From positions 7,254,001 through 7,318,000 of the forward strand of contig NC_039478.1 in the NCBI RefSeq assembly GCF_003590095.1: DNA of 64,000 bases, given 5' to 3'. Source of the stretch: Trichoplusia ni (taxonomy: Eukaryota > Arthropoda > Insecta > Lepidoptera > Noctuidae). The notes beneath the pieces were generated by a model. The model was given only the letters and a program-made list of their open reading frames with translations, had not been told where the DNA came from and ran no database searches. Position 1 is the stretch's first letter. Every line of letters begins with the position of its first letter. Positions 37,001 through 49,895 of this stretch are shown here, one piece after another. A program made the position numbers and the translations under genes.

Positions 37001-40000
37001 TGGGAGCGTGATAGCGCACTACAGACAATAGAGCAGCAGCACACTTTCACAAAGAAATATTATTTTTATGTTAGATTTTTAGACGACAGGCACCCTGGAA
37101 TATCCAAGCGCATAAATTAAAAAGTTTATTTTGCAATTTCAATTTGTTTATAATAGTTGCGATATATAAACTTATAACTTTTTATGTTTGAATATACTAA
37201 AATTATTTTCAGTTTAATTCGAATTTATTGGCTATCTGAAACATTTATGTGGCTATTGGTATTTAGCTTTCTGAAGATTTATGAATATTGAGCAGAACAT
37301 TTTGAAGAAATGAAAATAAAAACCGCATTAACGCACTGCATAAATATATTGGATGTTCTTCTGTTTTTAGTTGGGTATGTGTTATGTAAAAAAATGTTTT
37401 TATTTTTTTCTATAAACAAAGTTCTAGTTTTCGAAAACCATAAAATAAAATAATCTATACTAATGGTTTATAATTGAAGTGTTTGTTTTTCTGTTTGTTT
37501 GAAGGCCCTACATTCAGGAACTAACGGTCCCATTTCAAAACATCATTCAGTGATTGATAACTCATTAATTGAGAAAAGCTACAGGATATCACGCTATGAT
37601 TAATAGGAGCAGAACAGTAATGAAATGTCAGAAAAACGAAGGGAGTTGCGTGCATTAAAAACCATTAAATCCGATTTATAAATTGTCTTACTTATATCAT
37701 CATAACCAAGCGGACGAAGTCGAGGGCAGTACCTAGTATTAAATAAAAATATACGTGGTACAGTTTGGTTTGCTTAAGAAGCTGAAAGCTTAAACAATGT
37801 ATTTTAAAACAACGTTGGCAACTGCTTTCAATTAAATTCCAATCTTGTTAATTGACTATTTACTACTAAGAGGAACGCTGAGTTGTTAAATAGCGGAACT
37901 CCTTGAATTGCTTTGTATTAGGGCAGCTGTTTTGCAATTAATAACGATTCAATAATAAAATTATTTCTCGTAAATATCTGTAGCATAATCCGCTTTATAA
38001 TTCCAATCGATGATTGATTCAAGGGATTATTAATTTGGAACGGCTCGATTGACGAGAGAGTCAATAGGCCACAGAAACTCTTTGGCAAACCACTTAATCC
38101 AATCGTGTTTCAGTTCAGTAATATATTTCAATCCTACAAAAGCTTGAATTTTTATATTTATTTTTACTTATTGACAGTTATATGACAGCTGTCAGATTAT
38201 CGCATAAACTTTTCAGTATTAAAAGCGGACAGCCGGCGATAAAAACTGCAACAGTGCACAAAACAAATAAAGCTGGAATTCATTGTTCAAACTATCAACA
38301 GTAAGAAAAAAAAGCTGAAACTCATTTCAAATTAGGAATTGAAAATTCACTTTACAGTCCTATTTTATTTTAACACGCTAGCCCAAAATCGGAACACTTA
38401 ATTTTTCCTTATATGTGTGCATGTTATGTCAGATATGTGGCCACGAATAATATTAAAATGTCGCTACATTTCCATTCTTGCATTTAAAGAATTTCGAGAC
38501 GTATTTCAACATACGGTTTATGTCTCTTGGCTGTAGCAATATTTTGGCTTTGCAAGGAAAATTTAAACGTCGCTATAACATAACTTATATTTGTACAGTA
38601 AAAATGTGTTAGATTTTACCCAGATGCATAAATTGTAAGAGAGAATATTACATTTTCACTGCGAAGTTATTTGCAGAGAGCTGGCAGCTTTGATGTTTTA
38701 CCATTTGCTTTAAGAACGTAGAAAAGCAGGTAGAATTCAACTCAGTCAGTAGTGTGAATATTTAATACTTCAGGGAAAAGAATTCTTGAAATTTTAAAGC
38801 TAATTTCATTTTACTTCTCTCTGTACCAGTTTCACAGACAGATTTAAAATTTGCATTTAACGTGTAATTTTTTTTAATCTTTGTTTTTAATAACTGGCGA
38901 TGCTCCACAAATAATATTTAATAGTAAACGATCTTAAGCTCAAAGTGGCAGGTAATATAAAACAACTTAGTTAATTAAACCGCGAAATCTATACAAATCG
39001 AATGCTCCGCCTCATTCCACATTATGACGTAATCAGCATGCAATCTCGAGCTATTTCCGCTCCTTTGTCACTCCTCTTGACACCCACATACAGAATTAAT
39101 CTTATAACTGCGTCTTGGGTCCCATATCCTCGTTCCGAGACAATAATAATCCCTATTCTTCTTTCTATTTTTTTAGGTGTCATAATTTCTAGGACTTCAG
39201 CTACTGCTTTGCTTAGAACCCATTCTCTATCTCTATCTCTTTTGTTTCTTCTCTGAGACTTCGTTACTTCTAATGTAAACAAGCTTAAACTTATATATAT
39301 ATGCATATATATATCTACTAACTTACAAACTATAGCTAAACTAAACTAAATAACACGTAAAGTTCTCCGAATATCAATTATCACTACAATATTTTTTAGT
39401 TTCGAAATGGTTTTTCATAGACAGGTGGCGCTATCAAATGAAAATTATCGAATTATTCTGAAGTACTACTTAGACTGCGCTTTGTAACGAAACCATAGCG
39501 CGATTCAGACACGTACAACGCCATCTATCGAGCGCGCATACAATATTTATCGCAATACAATGGAGTTTTAGCTTTATTAATTTAATGAATTATGAATTTT
39601 ATGTATTAATTTGTATTAATGATAGTCTGTGTATTACATTTATATTATTCTTTTCTATTCTATGTATGTATTCATCCAATTGAATAGGTACTTAAACAAC
39701 GAACAAAGTTAACAATGCAGTCAAAATCCATACATAATGTTCTTGCCAAACCGCAAATATAAAATTGTTTTCTATGGCATATTATTTTTTAATGTTTTTA
39801 TAATTTTTCCTTTATATGTGGCTAAGGACCTATCTTGGTGCAAAATTTGAAGTTTCTAAGTCTGCTAGAAGTACCTTAGATTTTTGATGATCTGTCAGTG
39901 AGTCAGTGAGTCAGTGAGTGACAAAATGGTGTAACTTTGATCGACCGTAACTCCTAAACCATTAATTCAATTGGCATGTAATTTCGAACTTAAGCTTGTT

Positions 40001-43000
40001 CTAATGCCTACTATTATTCCCCGAAAAGCTAAACTCCTAGCTTTGTCCACGTCGAAGATACAGGGGGGGCGAAACAGCCGCGAATCGCTTCGAGAAAAGA
40101 TGGTACGGCCGTGCCCGTTTTGCTCGAGACTTGGCAGGGGCACTGCCGTGCCCTCAGATATTATTATACTGAAGTTCTAACGTCACTGGCCTATATAAAT
40201 GGATTAATATTGGCTCATAAAAGGAAAGAATAACATTGCAATATGATCAAAGGCAAAATCAATATGACGCATTTTTTTCAAGAATTACATTTGCAGAACA
40301 AATGACATAGTATGTTAGATCACAACAATCCCGCTGCTCAAAAATCATCTGAGGTTTTCAAGAAATATTTTTAGTAGCTTTACGTGTCATCAAATACACG
40401 ATACTATTCCGATTATGGACAAAAATCAACTAGTTTATTCTCTACGATATTTTTCACATTCAGACAGAGTATTTTCAAATGTAAAGGTAGGAAGGAATGT
40501 ATCAATACGAGGACTATCTGAAAGAGATCGCCGATAATACTGTCCATTGTGTGATGTCCTTTGAAAATGTTCTTATTTGTGGTTTATGGAGTATCTCTTT
40601 ATACTGTGCTAGCATCCGACCGCATTTTCATCCGCGTGGAAAATTATCCTAAGGATTTGTTGAGATAAAGTATTTTTAATGGACAAAAAATGAATTTTGT
40701 ATGAAATACCTCCACAGAGGAACGTAAAAACTTATTTATGTAGATTTTTATGTGGAACTAGTTAAAAGTGTACATATGTCATTACATATGTCTTTTCACA
40801 TTTGGAGGAAAGGAATAAGAGCCAGCAGTAGGCAAAGAAAAATAACAATAAAATTGGAAAAAATGATCAATAAAAATGCACGATCAAACAGATATAAAAT
40901 AATCTTCTGAGATTAGAACATCGTAAAGCTTAAAATTTTTACCATTTATAAGATAGTTCACACTACACAGACGTTTAACGGAAAATAGCAAACATGGCCG
41001 ACGGCGAGATCGATAAATCAAAGCTAAACTTCTGAGACCTTCAAAGTTTTTCTTTTTCTTCAGGACGCCAATCAAATAACTTTGCCGTACTCCTCTAATT
41101 TTCGATTTCTAATAATGTAAATTAACTCAGTGTTGTTTTAAAGTACTTTGTAGGTATTCCAGAACAAGAGTGGAGGGAAATTGAATTAAAAATTCGTTCG
41201 CCTTGTTCCAATTAATTTATTAGAGAAACTGGTTCGCGATGGAAGCTTTAGGTACACCGCATGATACGTAGAATTCCATTCGTTTTATTGATTGCAAATA
41301 GAGAGTTAATTATTAGTGTTCCATATATTTTCACGTTTTAGGTTACATTGCCTAAAGGAATATATTTTAGAAAATAATGTCAAAGTAATAATCACGTAAA
41401 AAAGTTAACATTGAAAGTTAACACGAAAGAAAATCGAATCTTTGTTGAAATATTATCAACTGTTTGAACAGACAGGTGATGGTCACAATCGTCTGATAAT
41501 GGAATAATCGATTATCTCCCGCCACTAAACATGATTTAATGTTCCATCATAATAAACCGCAACAGTGACGCAAATTGCTTTATCTCTCTTTGGTAAAGGA
41601 TTTTCGACCACATTTTCACGTTACACAGTATTATTGCAATCAGCTATTATGCAGGCTTTTGTGTTTATGCTATGAAGTTCTTGCTCTCTTATTTTAAATA
41701 GTGATATATGCATTTGACACATACTAGCCCATTATTGCACCCATAGTAAAGCAGAATCTACAAAAATACTACTAAAATAGGACTAGGTTTACAAATTTGA
41801 TTTGATTGCATTTTCTCTTCTCATGTAGATCACACACACAGATATTCAAGGCCAACTTAGTGGTTACTTAAAATCTTTCGAATAATAATAGAAATTACAT
41901 ACAAATAGTTCTCAAAACTAATTATTCTAATCGAGGCAACTGTCCCAGTTTTACCCTAACTTGATTTAACTTTCCCGAAGCATTATATTCGTCAAAACTA
42001 AACGGCGGACAATACATCAAAAAGCTTCAGACGTTCAAGTTTGTTCACTGTTCACTATGCAATCTCAATAAAATGACCAGAGTAAACACTAAGTAGGTAG
42101 TTTGAAAGCTGCTATAGGTACCTACTAGTAGTTGCATATTGCTAAACTATTTTGGAGTAAGGTTCTCATAATAAAATTAAAAAGAAATCGTTGCTTGCAA
42201 AATAAAATTAAGAATATAAGAAACCTCTTGACATAAGACATTCCTTCAATAAGATTGTCCTGAAAATCCGCGCAACTTATCGAAAAGGAATATAATTCCT
42301 TGTATAGGAATTGGGCGACTAACAATATTGATAAAGATTGTAGTCATTTGTCGACGGATCCAGAGATACAACAACGATACAACAGTCTGTGGACAAACCC
42401 ACAGATAAAAAATACAACTATTTGTTCGAAAGTTCCGTCTCACACTATTGTTTTCTTACAAAACGTATCTTATTTTCATTCTCTTGTTTTGATGTCTACC
42501 TTATGTAGAAGCAATAAAGTTGACTTTTGCTTGGCTGTAAAAAGCGGTATTTTCCGTGCAAAGCCATGCTTACATCTTAAATAAAAGATCGTGCTTCAGT
42601 AGCATTAACATAAGCACGTAATCATCCTCGTCAGTGTTATTTATTTGAGTACCTTCCTTATTTCTTTATTCTTCCATGATATCCCCTAAACACCCGCGTT
42701 TCGTGAACTTATTGTTTTTTTTATAGAACCTTTAAATTACATCTATGTTTATCTGTGGCCCTCCGTCAACTGTGATAATGGTAATATTGCAGTTGTGGAA
42801 ACGTGACATTGCACTGGTTGGAAATATGGTGGTGTTCTAATTTTAAAATATCTATTGTTTTACTTTTCTTGTCATTAGTTTTTAAATGCGTTTGGTTGCA
42901 TGCAGCTTTAAAACACTAAAAAAAGAATGCGATTATTTTAAACAGCACACTCTAAGGCCGAATACTGCTTAAAAGTAATAAAAAGCTGTATGGGTAGGTG

Positions 43001-46000
43001 TTTGTGGGTGTTATTCAGACTTTAATGTAGTTTTTATTCCATTCTAGATCATAAAAGATACCTTTTTCCGTTCTATGATCCCGAGTAAGCAGCGGAATTT
43101 CATTTTCTTCAGCATTTATATGTAGTTTAGTTTATATTCTGTTTTCATACTTGCGTTTGGTAGGTATAATGCCGTCGAGGTCTTAATTGCTGTAACGACA
43201 GACATCTAGTTTAAGATAACAATGGTGATCCCTAATTTAATTATTAGGGTTCATGCTACGTGCTTGTTTTACTAAAGGCACAGTAATAACGCAGTAGGTG
43301 GGTATTTGTGTTTGGGTACGTCTGTAAACTGTCTTCCATAACTTAATTAGACATAACAGGCTACGGTTAAGGGTTAAGATATTAGATTTTTTAAGAATTG
43401 GTGATATTATGAATAATATTAACGGTAAGTTTACTTGTAAAAAGGATTTATTTCAATTACAAAATATCCTATAAAAAAGAAAGCAACAAAAAGCCGTGTC
43501 CAAAAAAAGAGATCTCTAGCAAAAAGTATTTATTTGGTAGAGCTTAGTTTTGTGCGTCTAAACCTGACTTTTATTTAGAAATAAACATTTTTCCCTTTAT
43601 TCCATTAAATATAATACCTCCATTTCAACGCTGAAGCACTTCAGCGTTATAATGAGAGCCGACAACCTCACTCACGAGCGCTAAATACAAAGCTAAAGCG
43701 ATAACTAAGTACCTACGTAAGTACGGCTTATTAGTTGGCGGTTACCATGAAGCTATTGTATACCACAGTCCATTGGAAATAGGAAAATCCAGTTCAAAAC
43801 TTTTTATGAGTAAGCAAAATGGGGCTACAAGGAACCTACCACCATCATTCTCTAATTCCTCTTATAGTGATAATATTGCAGGTGTGGAAGCGAGACGGCA
43901 AGCTTCACGGCGTAGAGCGCCGTCCCCCTTTCACAATTGCAACCCTCTTGCTTCAAAAGGTGGTACTAGGCCTCTGGGCTTCCGATTCACAGACTCCAAG
44001 GATTCAAACTGCCGCCGGAATATTAAGTACCGAACGAAAATGAATTTTAAATATCGAGATTGATTGGAGCGTGTAACTGGCTGGAATATCGTCGTAGTTC
44101 TGATTTTAACTTCGTTCGAAATATGAATTCGTTTCCGATTTGGATTTGGTTTGGAATTTATAACGATGTTAGTTTATAGGGATCGTTTTATTTTTGGATT
44201 ATCAGACATCTTGAAATTGGCTCCTTTTTTCTAGTACTTATTTTCTTTACATCAAATAATCTTATGTAATCATGACCATCATAGAAAATGTTACATAGAC
44301 AAAATAATTTTACGATTCTTTTACAACTTTATGTTAAAATACATTAGTAAGCACTATTCATTTTATCGCGTATTCACCGTATTGTAAAAACTACCAACAT
44401 TAATTACTTTACTACCCTTTTTAATTAAGCTAAAATGAAACAGGATAATAGAACAGGGAAGCCATGTTTTAATATTCATCTAATATGTCAAGTTGTCTGC
44501 GTTTCACGTCAACACAATCCACGTCAGATGTCTATGTATTGTATTAGCAATGAGGCTGTCTAATCAATATTGACTTAATTAATTCATCAATGCCTACACG
44601 TTTACACAACAACCTTCCGTTCAAACCACAGTTTCACGCATGGGCCTACATCCACACTTTACTCCTGGCTGTATTAAATTGTACATTAAATATATTGAGA
44701 CGTCTTACACTTTATGATAGGAAAGTTGTGTGAAGTTTAATTAATTCAAATTAATTAAGATTTATAATTAAATGTTATGTAGTCATGTACAGTTTTGGTA
44801 TTATTGACGCAACGTATTCTCAGCATTAACTTATTTTAATAACGGATTCGCGCCTACATCGTTGCTCTGTGTTTTTCCCGTTAACAAATATGGTGACGTG
44901 GTAACGTGTTCTTTTTAATATATGATTCAGAAATTCCAGAGTGACAACTGTCCTATACAACGTGACAAACACTGAAACTTTATAATTTTAGTAAAAGTAC
45001 ATATCATCATTCATACAATGATATAATCCGTCTATATTTTTGCGGTCTGGCTCTACCTGTATAAAATATTTTATTTGTTTCCTAAAAGCCTACTGCCTTA
45101 TTCAATATATTATTATTATTGACAAAAACAGGCTTTGACCATCGTCTCCTGAGATATCACTCGTTTTTGAGAAAATATATTTTGTAAAGAGTATATAAGA
45201 AGATAATATTATTTTATTTAAAGGACAAAATCTTTAAGGCAATGATATTTAAAGACATAATATTATGTTGTTGGTAAGACTTAGAAAAGTAGAGTTTTCT
45301 CACATTTGTTTGGGAATCAGTAATGGCATTTAAATCAGTCCAATGATGATCTTGATGAATTACTAAATTACTATAAATTCAATCTTATAATAAGAACTCA
45401 AAATCATCTCTAATTATTACTGTTTTCGAACTTGCTTATATTAATTACCCAAATAAGACGTAGGTTATTTCTGAAAAGATAAATTGAATTGATAATTCTT
45501 ATCGAATTACGTAGGTATATTGTCAATTCTACTGTGTTATGTACGGTCACGACTGTAATTCGTAAACCAACACACCTTTATATATTTTCTTTCTAACACC
45601 TAAAAATACAACAATATTAAGGTCAGATATTGGACCGGTTCAAATCCCTGACGGCCTGGTCCACGTATAGTGGCCTGGCGACCAAAGTCAATTAACGGCA
45701 CACAGGTAACCATTTACATACGAAAAAGCTTTGAATTTCAGTTTCTATTATACACCCTTAGTCTGTGACGTGCAAATCAAATACGGGTTTATTAGAATTT
45801 TTAAATAAAGGCCTGTAATTTTGCTTTCAAGGTATTCAGAGTTGTGCTGATTCAAAGTTTATATATGGTTCGAATTACAAACGAATAATATTGCCTAAAT
45901 ATGCTGAGTGAAAAACATTTTCTATAGGGTATTTTTGGACGAACCGATGTAAAAGAGTCGCTGGAAATAAACTGGAACGAATGAACTCTTTTCTCGTAGT

Positions 46001-49000
46001 TCGGTTGAAAAGATCTGTTTGAAATTAACGGAACCATCATCATTGAATAGATTCTATTAAAAAAGGGGAAAAACAACCGCGTAACAAGAAGGCAAAGTGA
46101 CAAACGTTTCATTATAACTGGCGCCTGCGCTATTGTTTAACTCAGATGAATATTTATACGTACCCACTTTTCATGAAAATGTATAATTTATTTATGGTAA
46201 ACAAGTCCTCTAGCGCTCTGAGTGTTGTGATAACAGATTGTGACTTTTATCGTTGGTATTTTAAGTCGTTTTGTTTGAAACTGCTTTAGCAGTGGAGATT
46301 TTTTTGCTAATTTTATATTTATTTGAATGGACTTTTCTATTTAAATTTAAATTTTGTATTGTTTTTTTTTGTTTTTAATAGAATATATTAAATGGAAATA
46401 TTAGTAATTTACCCAGAACATCTTACAGGCCGAAATTACAAGCACTTACTAATGAAAAGGTTATGTTAACAAAACATCATTTTGTTTTCAAAAAAAAAAA
46501 TCTTTTCCCACAATCTACCTATTTCTAATAACTTATAGGGAGCTGAACTATCCGCAAATCCCGAACATTAAAAGTTCCCGAAGCGGCGGAAATGTGAAAA
46601 GTTAATGATGGCAAAGTTTTGTATCTAGTTTCGTAGACAGATTTTTAACGACGTAGCTTTATAGTTAGTAGTTTTAAGGTTGGATTGTAGGATGTGTTAC
46701 TTAATTCGATTTAAGAAGCATGTTTCTAAAAGGTTGACTTGAAGAAGCTTTTCATATAGTAAGCAAGCATCTTTTATTCATGAATACATATATAGGTTAA
46801 GGGTGTTTAAAAATGATTCGAAAATATGAAGTAATAATAGGCAGCATTGCAATATTCTTAAATAGTCAAACGAATATTCTAAAATTTTGCAAGTGAAAGA
46901 TGTGTTCCTAACTAAAATACCGTTTCCCAGCAAAATATAACGCCTAGATTTTCCAACATGGATCTTGAATTTTCAATTTTCTCAGAAAGGTAACGAACTA
47001 TGATTTTCGATTTACGTGTACGAGAAATATTCAATGAAAACGAACCGTCCCTGAATTCAGTGTAGCAGAAAATTGCATGCACGAATATCTGAATATTGTT
47101 TAACGATAAAATGAATAATGAATACTGGCCCGACTAACAAGGCATACTGTGAGTGACGTAATCGCAATTCATACACACCACAAAAACGTGATTTTTAGTT
47201 TTATATTTTAGCAAAGTAATGTAACATGACTTTCATTTTCAAAATTAATTTGTAGCAAGAATATAAAATATCGTATTTTAAGTATTCAAAATTTGTTATA
47301 AGCTTTAAGTACTAGTTTTGAATAAATGACTAATGAAAACGAAATTAATTAAAACCTGAACAAATTTCTAATTACAAAGCTCTGAAGTGCTTTCAGGTTA
47401 AAAACCCGTTTCCTGAAATCCCTAGTGCAAGCGACGGTTGTTTAAAATTCAGTTTTAATTTTATAGGAAAACTAATTAAATGAGAACCTGTATAATGTTG
47501 TTGTATGGGTTGCACGGCGGTTACTTTAATTAACATTTTCAACATTCCATACACAAAGGCGTAAAAACGAATGTGTTCGTAGGAAAGCGCTTAACTGGCT
47601 GTTTCAGGGGTTAATGTAAAAACGTTCGCCACTCTGCCTAGCCAATAAAAGAAAAAGCTTTCATCGTCACGAGAAAAGCGGTCTCATATAAAACAAAAAG
47701 ACAGCGGCCTTTATTAGGGCCCTGCGTACATTGTAACATTAAATCTTTTATGTACCTACTGACACATTTTATGTTACGTTTTTCAAGACAAAAAACCATA
47801 CGTTGTGTTTATTTCGCTGTATCCATTGAAGCGGCACACGAAATAAATGGATCGCCGAATTGCAATTAAAAACGAAAAATCTTTAATTCTGTTTTATTAC
47901 TGGGACAAATCTTTGTTTATTTTTTAGAGGGTTTTTCTTGTACTTGTAAGAACAAGAGGAAAAAAATGTTACAATATTTTTCCTTGTTTTGCAACGTCGT
48001 ATATTCGTTCGACATTTTGAAACTTCATCACAAGTTTGAAGCCGTTAGCTTAACGATCTCGACCGACTTCCATGAGTTAAAATTAAATATAACTTTGATG
48101 ATTCGTATCTGTATTTCTACTGAAATTTTAAAAAGTTGGTTTTAATTAATATGTTCTTATTTTAACGAGGTAGGCACCCGAATTGTGAGGTATTTAAAGT
48201 ACATACCAGAAAAGTAATGGTGTCATGCATGTTTTGGACCACGTGTGTTACAAATTATTTTACATTGATTGAAGTTTTCATAAAAAGAAATAACAATGAT
48301 CTTAAATAGTAAATTAATAAATTAAACAACTATTTACAAAGTCGCCAAAACCACCCAATCACCACATAAAAATATTATACCCAAATTGTTCAGTGGTCAT
48401 TTGCGAGGAAGGTGCGATTGGTGTAAATGTAATTTTCGCCTGGATCCAGTTATCCCTATTTCGCGAAGGTAGTTTTGCCGTCGCAGCCTTGTGTAGTCAA
48501 GTAAAAACCATCAGCGTTTTATTGGGGAAGTGCCCTTTTGAGCGAGTAAAGCCGTATAATGTGGATATCGCGAGCGTCAGCCCGAAGGAAATGCCAGCCA
48601 ACGTTTTTACAGCTGAATAAAAAGAATAAAAACAAAAGAATATTGAGAACAGACTTAATTTAGTTTACGTTCTATTATAACTTTTTTTATTTGTTAGTTA
48701 TGAGTTTTTGTTCCAGATTTTGAAAAGACTTTAATAATACAAGCCTAGGTAACATTTTTTATACAGTCTGGCCTCATCAAAGTTTACAACCAGTTTTCAT
48801 ATTTCGTTTATAGGCATATTAGAGACTCCGGTACGTTAGACTTGTAATAAAGCTGTCGTATATCTATACTTCGTGTATTTAGTGTCTTTCATATAGAAAC
48901 TAGCTACCTACATAGCACAATACTTCCTTTTTAGCGTTACAAGTTAACCATCACTTGTTACAATTACCTCTTACGTAAAATCATTTTTTTTCCACAAGAT

Positions 49001-49442
49001 ACAAGCATGTACATTTTTACCCCTACAGTTAACAGTGCAGTCAAACGATCAAAGTTATAAAGACACTACAAGTACCTAGGTATAACGAGTATACAGTTAG
49101 TGATGTTACACCACTTCTACTCAAAATTAGCATAATCATCTCCACAGCATTCACCGAGTAGAATATAATTTCCTGCAGAGAAACTTATCCGGATTGCACG
49201 TAACTTTAACCGTTAGCGAAATGAAATGACGGTCATCATTTTCAATTTATTTCGCGCAATTTATAAGTGCGATCAAAAAGTTTAAATTTGATACTAAGAA
49301 CTTTCTTACGGGCAACAAATATTCACACTCCTGTACTTTAAACTTTGAGACATGTATACTCACCTAACATAGGAAAGTGTGTGTTTGGGAAAGTAAAGAC
49401 TGATGCTTGAAGTTGATCTTTGCTTACTTTAGAAACCGACAT
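31049..49442 (-). CDS. CYB5R4: Cytochrome b5 reductase 4 (NCB5OR), ten exons including a remote first exon
   Basis: Exons in reading order: 49442-49364, 36827-36681, 36215-36147, 35986-35352, 35206-34990, 34415-34368, 32203-32010, 31702-31605, 31468-31379, 31274-31049. They total 600 residues and are in phase throughout. The N-terminal cytochrome b5 domain (GHSLMDWIRL lead, heme ligands His96 in YHPGG and His119 in VHPWVNY, 23 apart as in human) is followed by a long Ser/Lys/Pro linker and a CS domain (LRYDWIQTSMKLTISVY). The flavin reductase comes last (RSYTPV for FAD, AAGTGITPM and CLCGP for NAD(P)H). This ER-associated enzyme passes electrons from NAD(P)H to heme and lipid desaturation. 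Exon 1 is inferred from ATG, open frame and donor only. The 48-nt exon may be optional. Confidence 0.9.
37454..37736 (+). mobile_element. Helitron-like element (family 1), old diverged copy
   Basis: It begins TCTATACTAATGG after an A and ends CGAGGGCAGTACCTAG before T. Inside, TCAGGAACTAACGGTCC and ATCACGCTATGATTAATAGGAGC parallel the younger copies with many substitutions. Confidence 0.65.
39835..40180 (+). repeat. Dispersed repeat with three tandem TCAGTGAG units
   Basis: TCAGTGAG occurs three times head to tail from 39895. It is followed by GTAACTCCTAAACCATTAA and a GC-rich end around GGCAGGGGCACTGCCGTGCC. I recognise the layout as a recurrent lepidopteran repeat but cannot name the family. 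Confidence 0.45.
43874..43940 (+). repeat. Short hairpin-type dispersed repeat (one of five seen)
   Basis: The core is GTGTGGAAGCGAGACGGC...TTCACGGCGTAGAGCGCCG...TTTCACAATTGC. Related fragments lie at 9293-9350 (minus), 36996-37052 (plus), 42790-42830 (plus, partial) and 55893-55945 (minus). The ends are roughly complementary (TTGTGGAAG / CTTCCACAA in the copy at 9293), so a hairpin can form. Confidence 0.5.
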
Positions 49443-49630
49443 TAATGTAAAGTTGAAGTGTTTGTTTGTTTAAACTAGGCCACTCCCTAGAGTTTACATT
49501 CGAAGGTAGAACCCTTAATGATCGACCAATGAGACAGATGAAACTGTGAAGCGGGTTGTTTTCCATTGTTCGTTTAGTAGTACTTTTACACCTGCATACA
49601 AAATGCATATTATAGATTAATACCAGCTTA
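49443..49630 (-). promoter_or_regulatory. Presumed CYB5R4 promoter and 5' UTR region
   Basis: The 188 bp upstream of the inferred CYB5R4 start codon, ending at a Helitron-like element. No TATA box is convincing. The call rests only on position next to the inferred first exon. Confidence 0.3.
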
Positions 49631-49895
49631 TCTATACTCTATATACTAATATATAAAGCTGAAGAGTTTGTTTGTTTGAACGCGCTAATCTCAGGAACTA
49701 CTGGTCCAAATTGAAAAATTATTTTTGTGTTGAATAGTCCATTCATCGAGGAAGGCTTTAGGCTATAAACCATCACGCTGCGACTAATAGGAGCGAAGAT
49801 AGGTACAATGGAAAATGTGAAAAAACAGGGCAGGTATAAATCATAACATACATATATCTTCTACCCACGGGAACGAAGTCGCGGGCAACAGCTAG
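49631..49895 (+). mobile_element. Helitron-like element (family 1, copy 3)
   Basis: It ends GTCGCGGGCAACAGCTAG before T and is nearly identical to the copy at 1024-1287 across TATAAAGCTGAAGAG, the GTTT run and CATCACGCTGCGACTAATAG. The 5' boundary is uncertain by a few bases because of a local TCTATACTCTATATACTA duplication. Confidence 0.75.

Larger units (their letters stand above)
36828..49363 (-). other. Inferred 12.5 kb first intron of CYB5R4
   Basis: The intron is bounded by donor GTGAGT (minus strand, from 49363) and acceptor TTACAG (ending 36828). It is AT-rich with no coding frame I can support. It holds a diverged Helitron-like copy (37454-37736), a repeat at about 39835-40180, and several short hairpin-type repeats (36996-37052, 42790-42830, 43874-43940). 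Open frames at 43773-44063 lie in repeat-like sequence. Confidence 0.6.

Noticed and set aside
43773..44063. Two overlapping plus-strand frames of 96 and 74 codons
   Set aside because: They lie over a dispersed repeat and have no splice or domain support.
48393..48620. 75-codon plus-strand frame
   Set aside because: No ATG-based gene context, splice sites or recognisable motif; it lies inside the inferred CYB5R4 intron.
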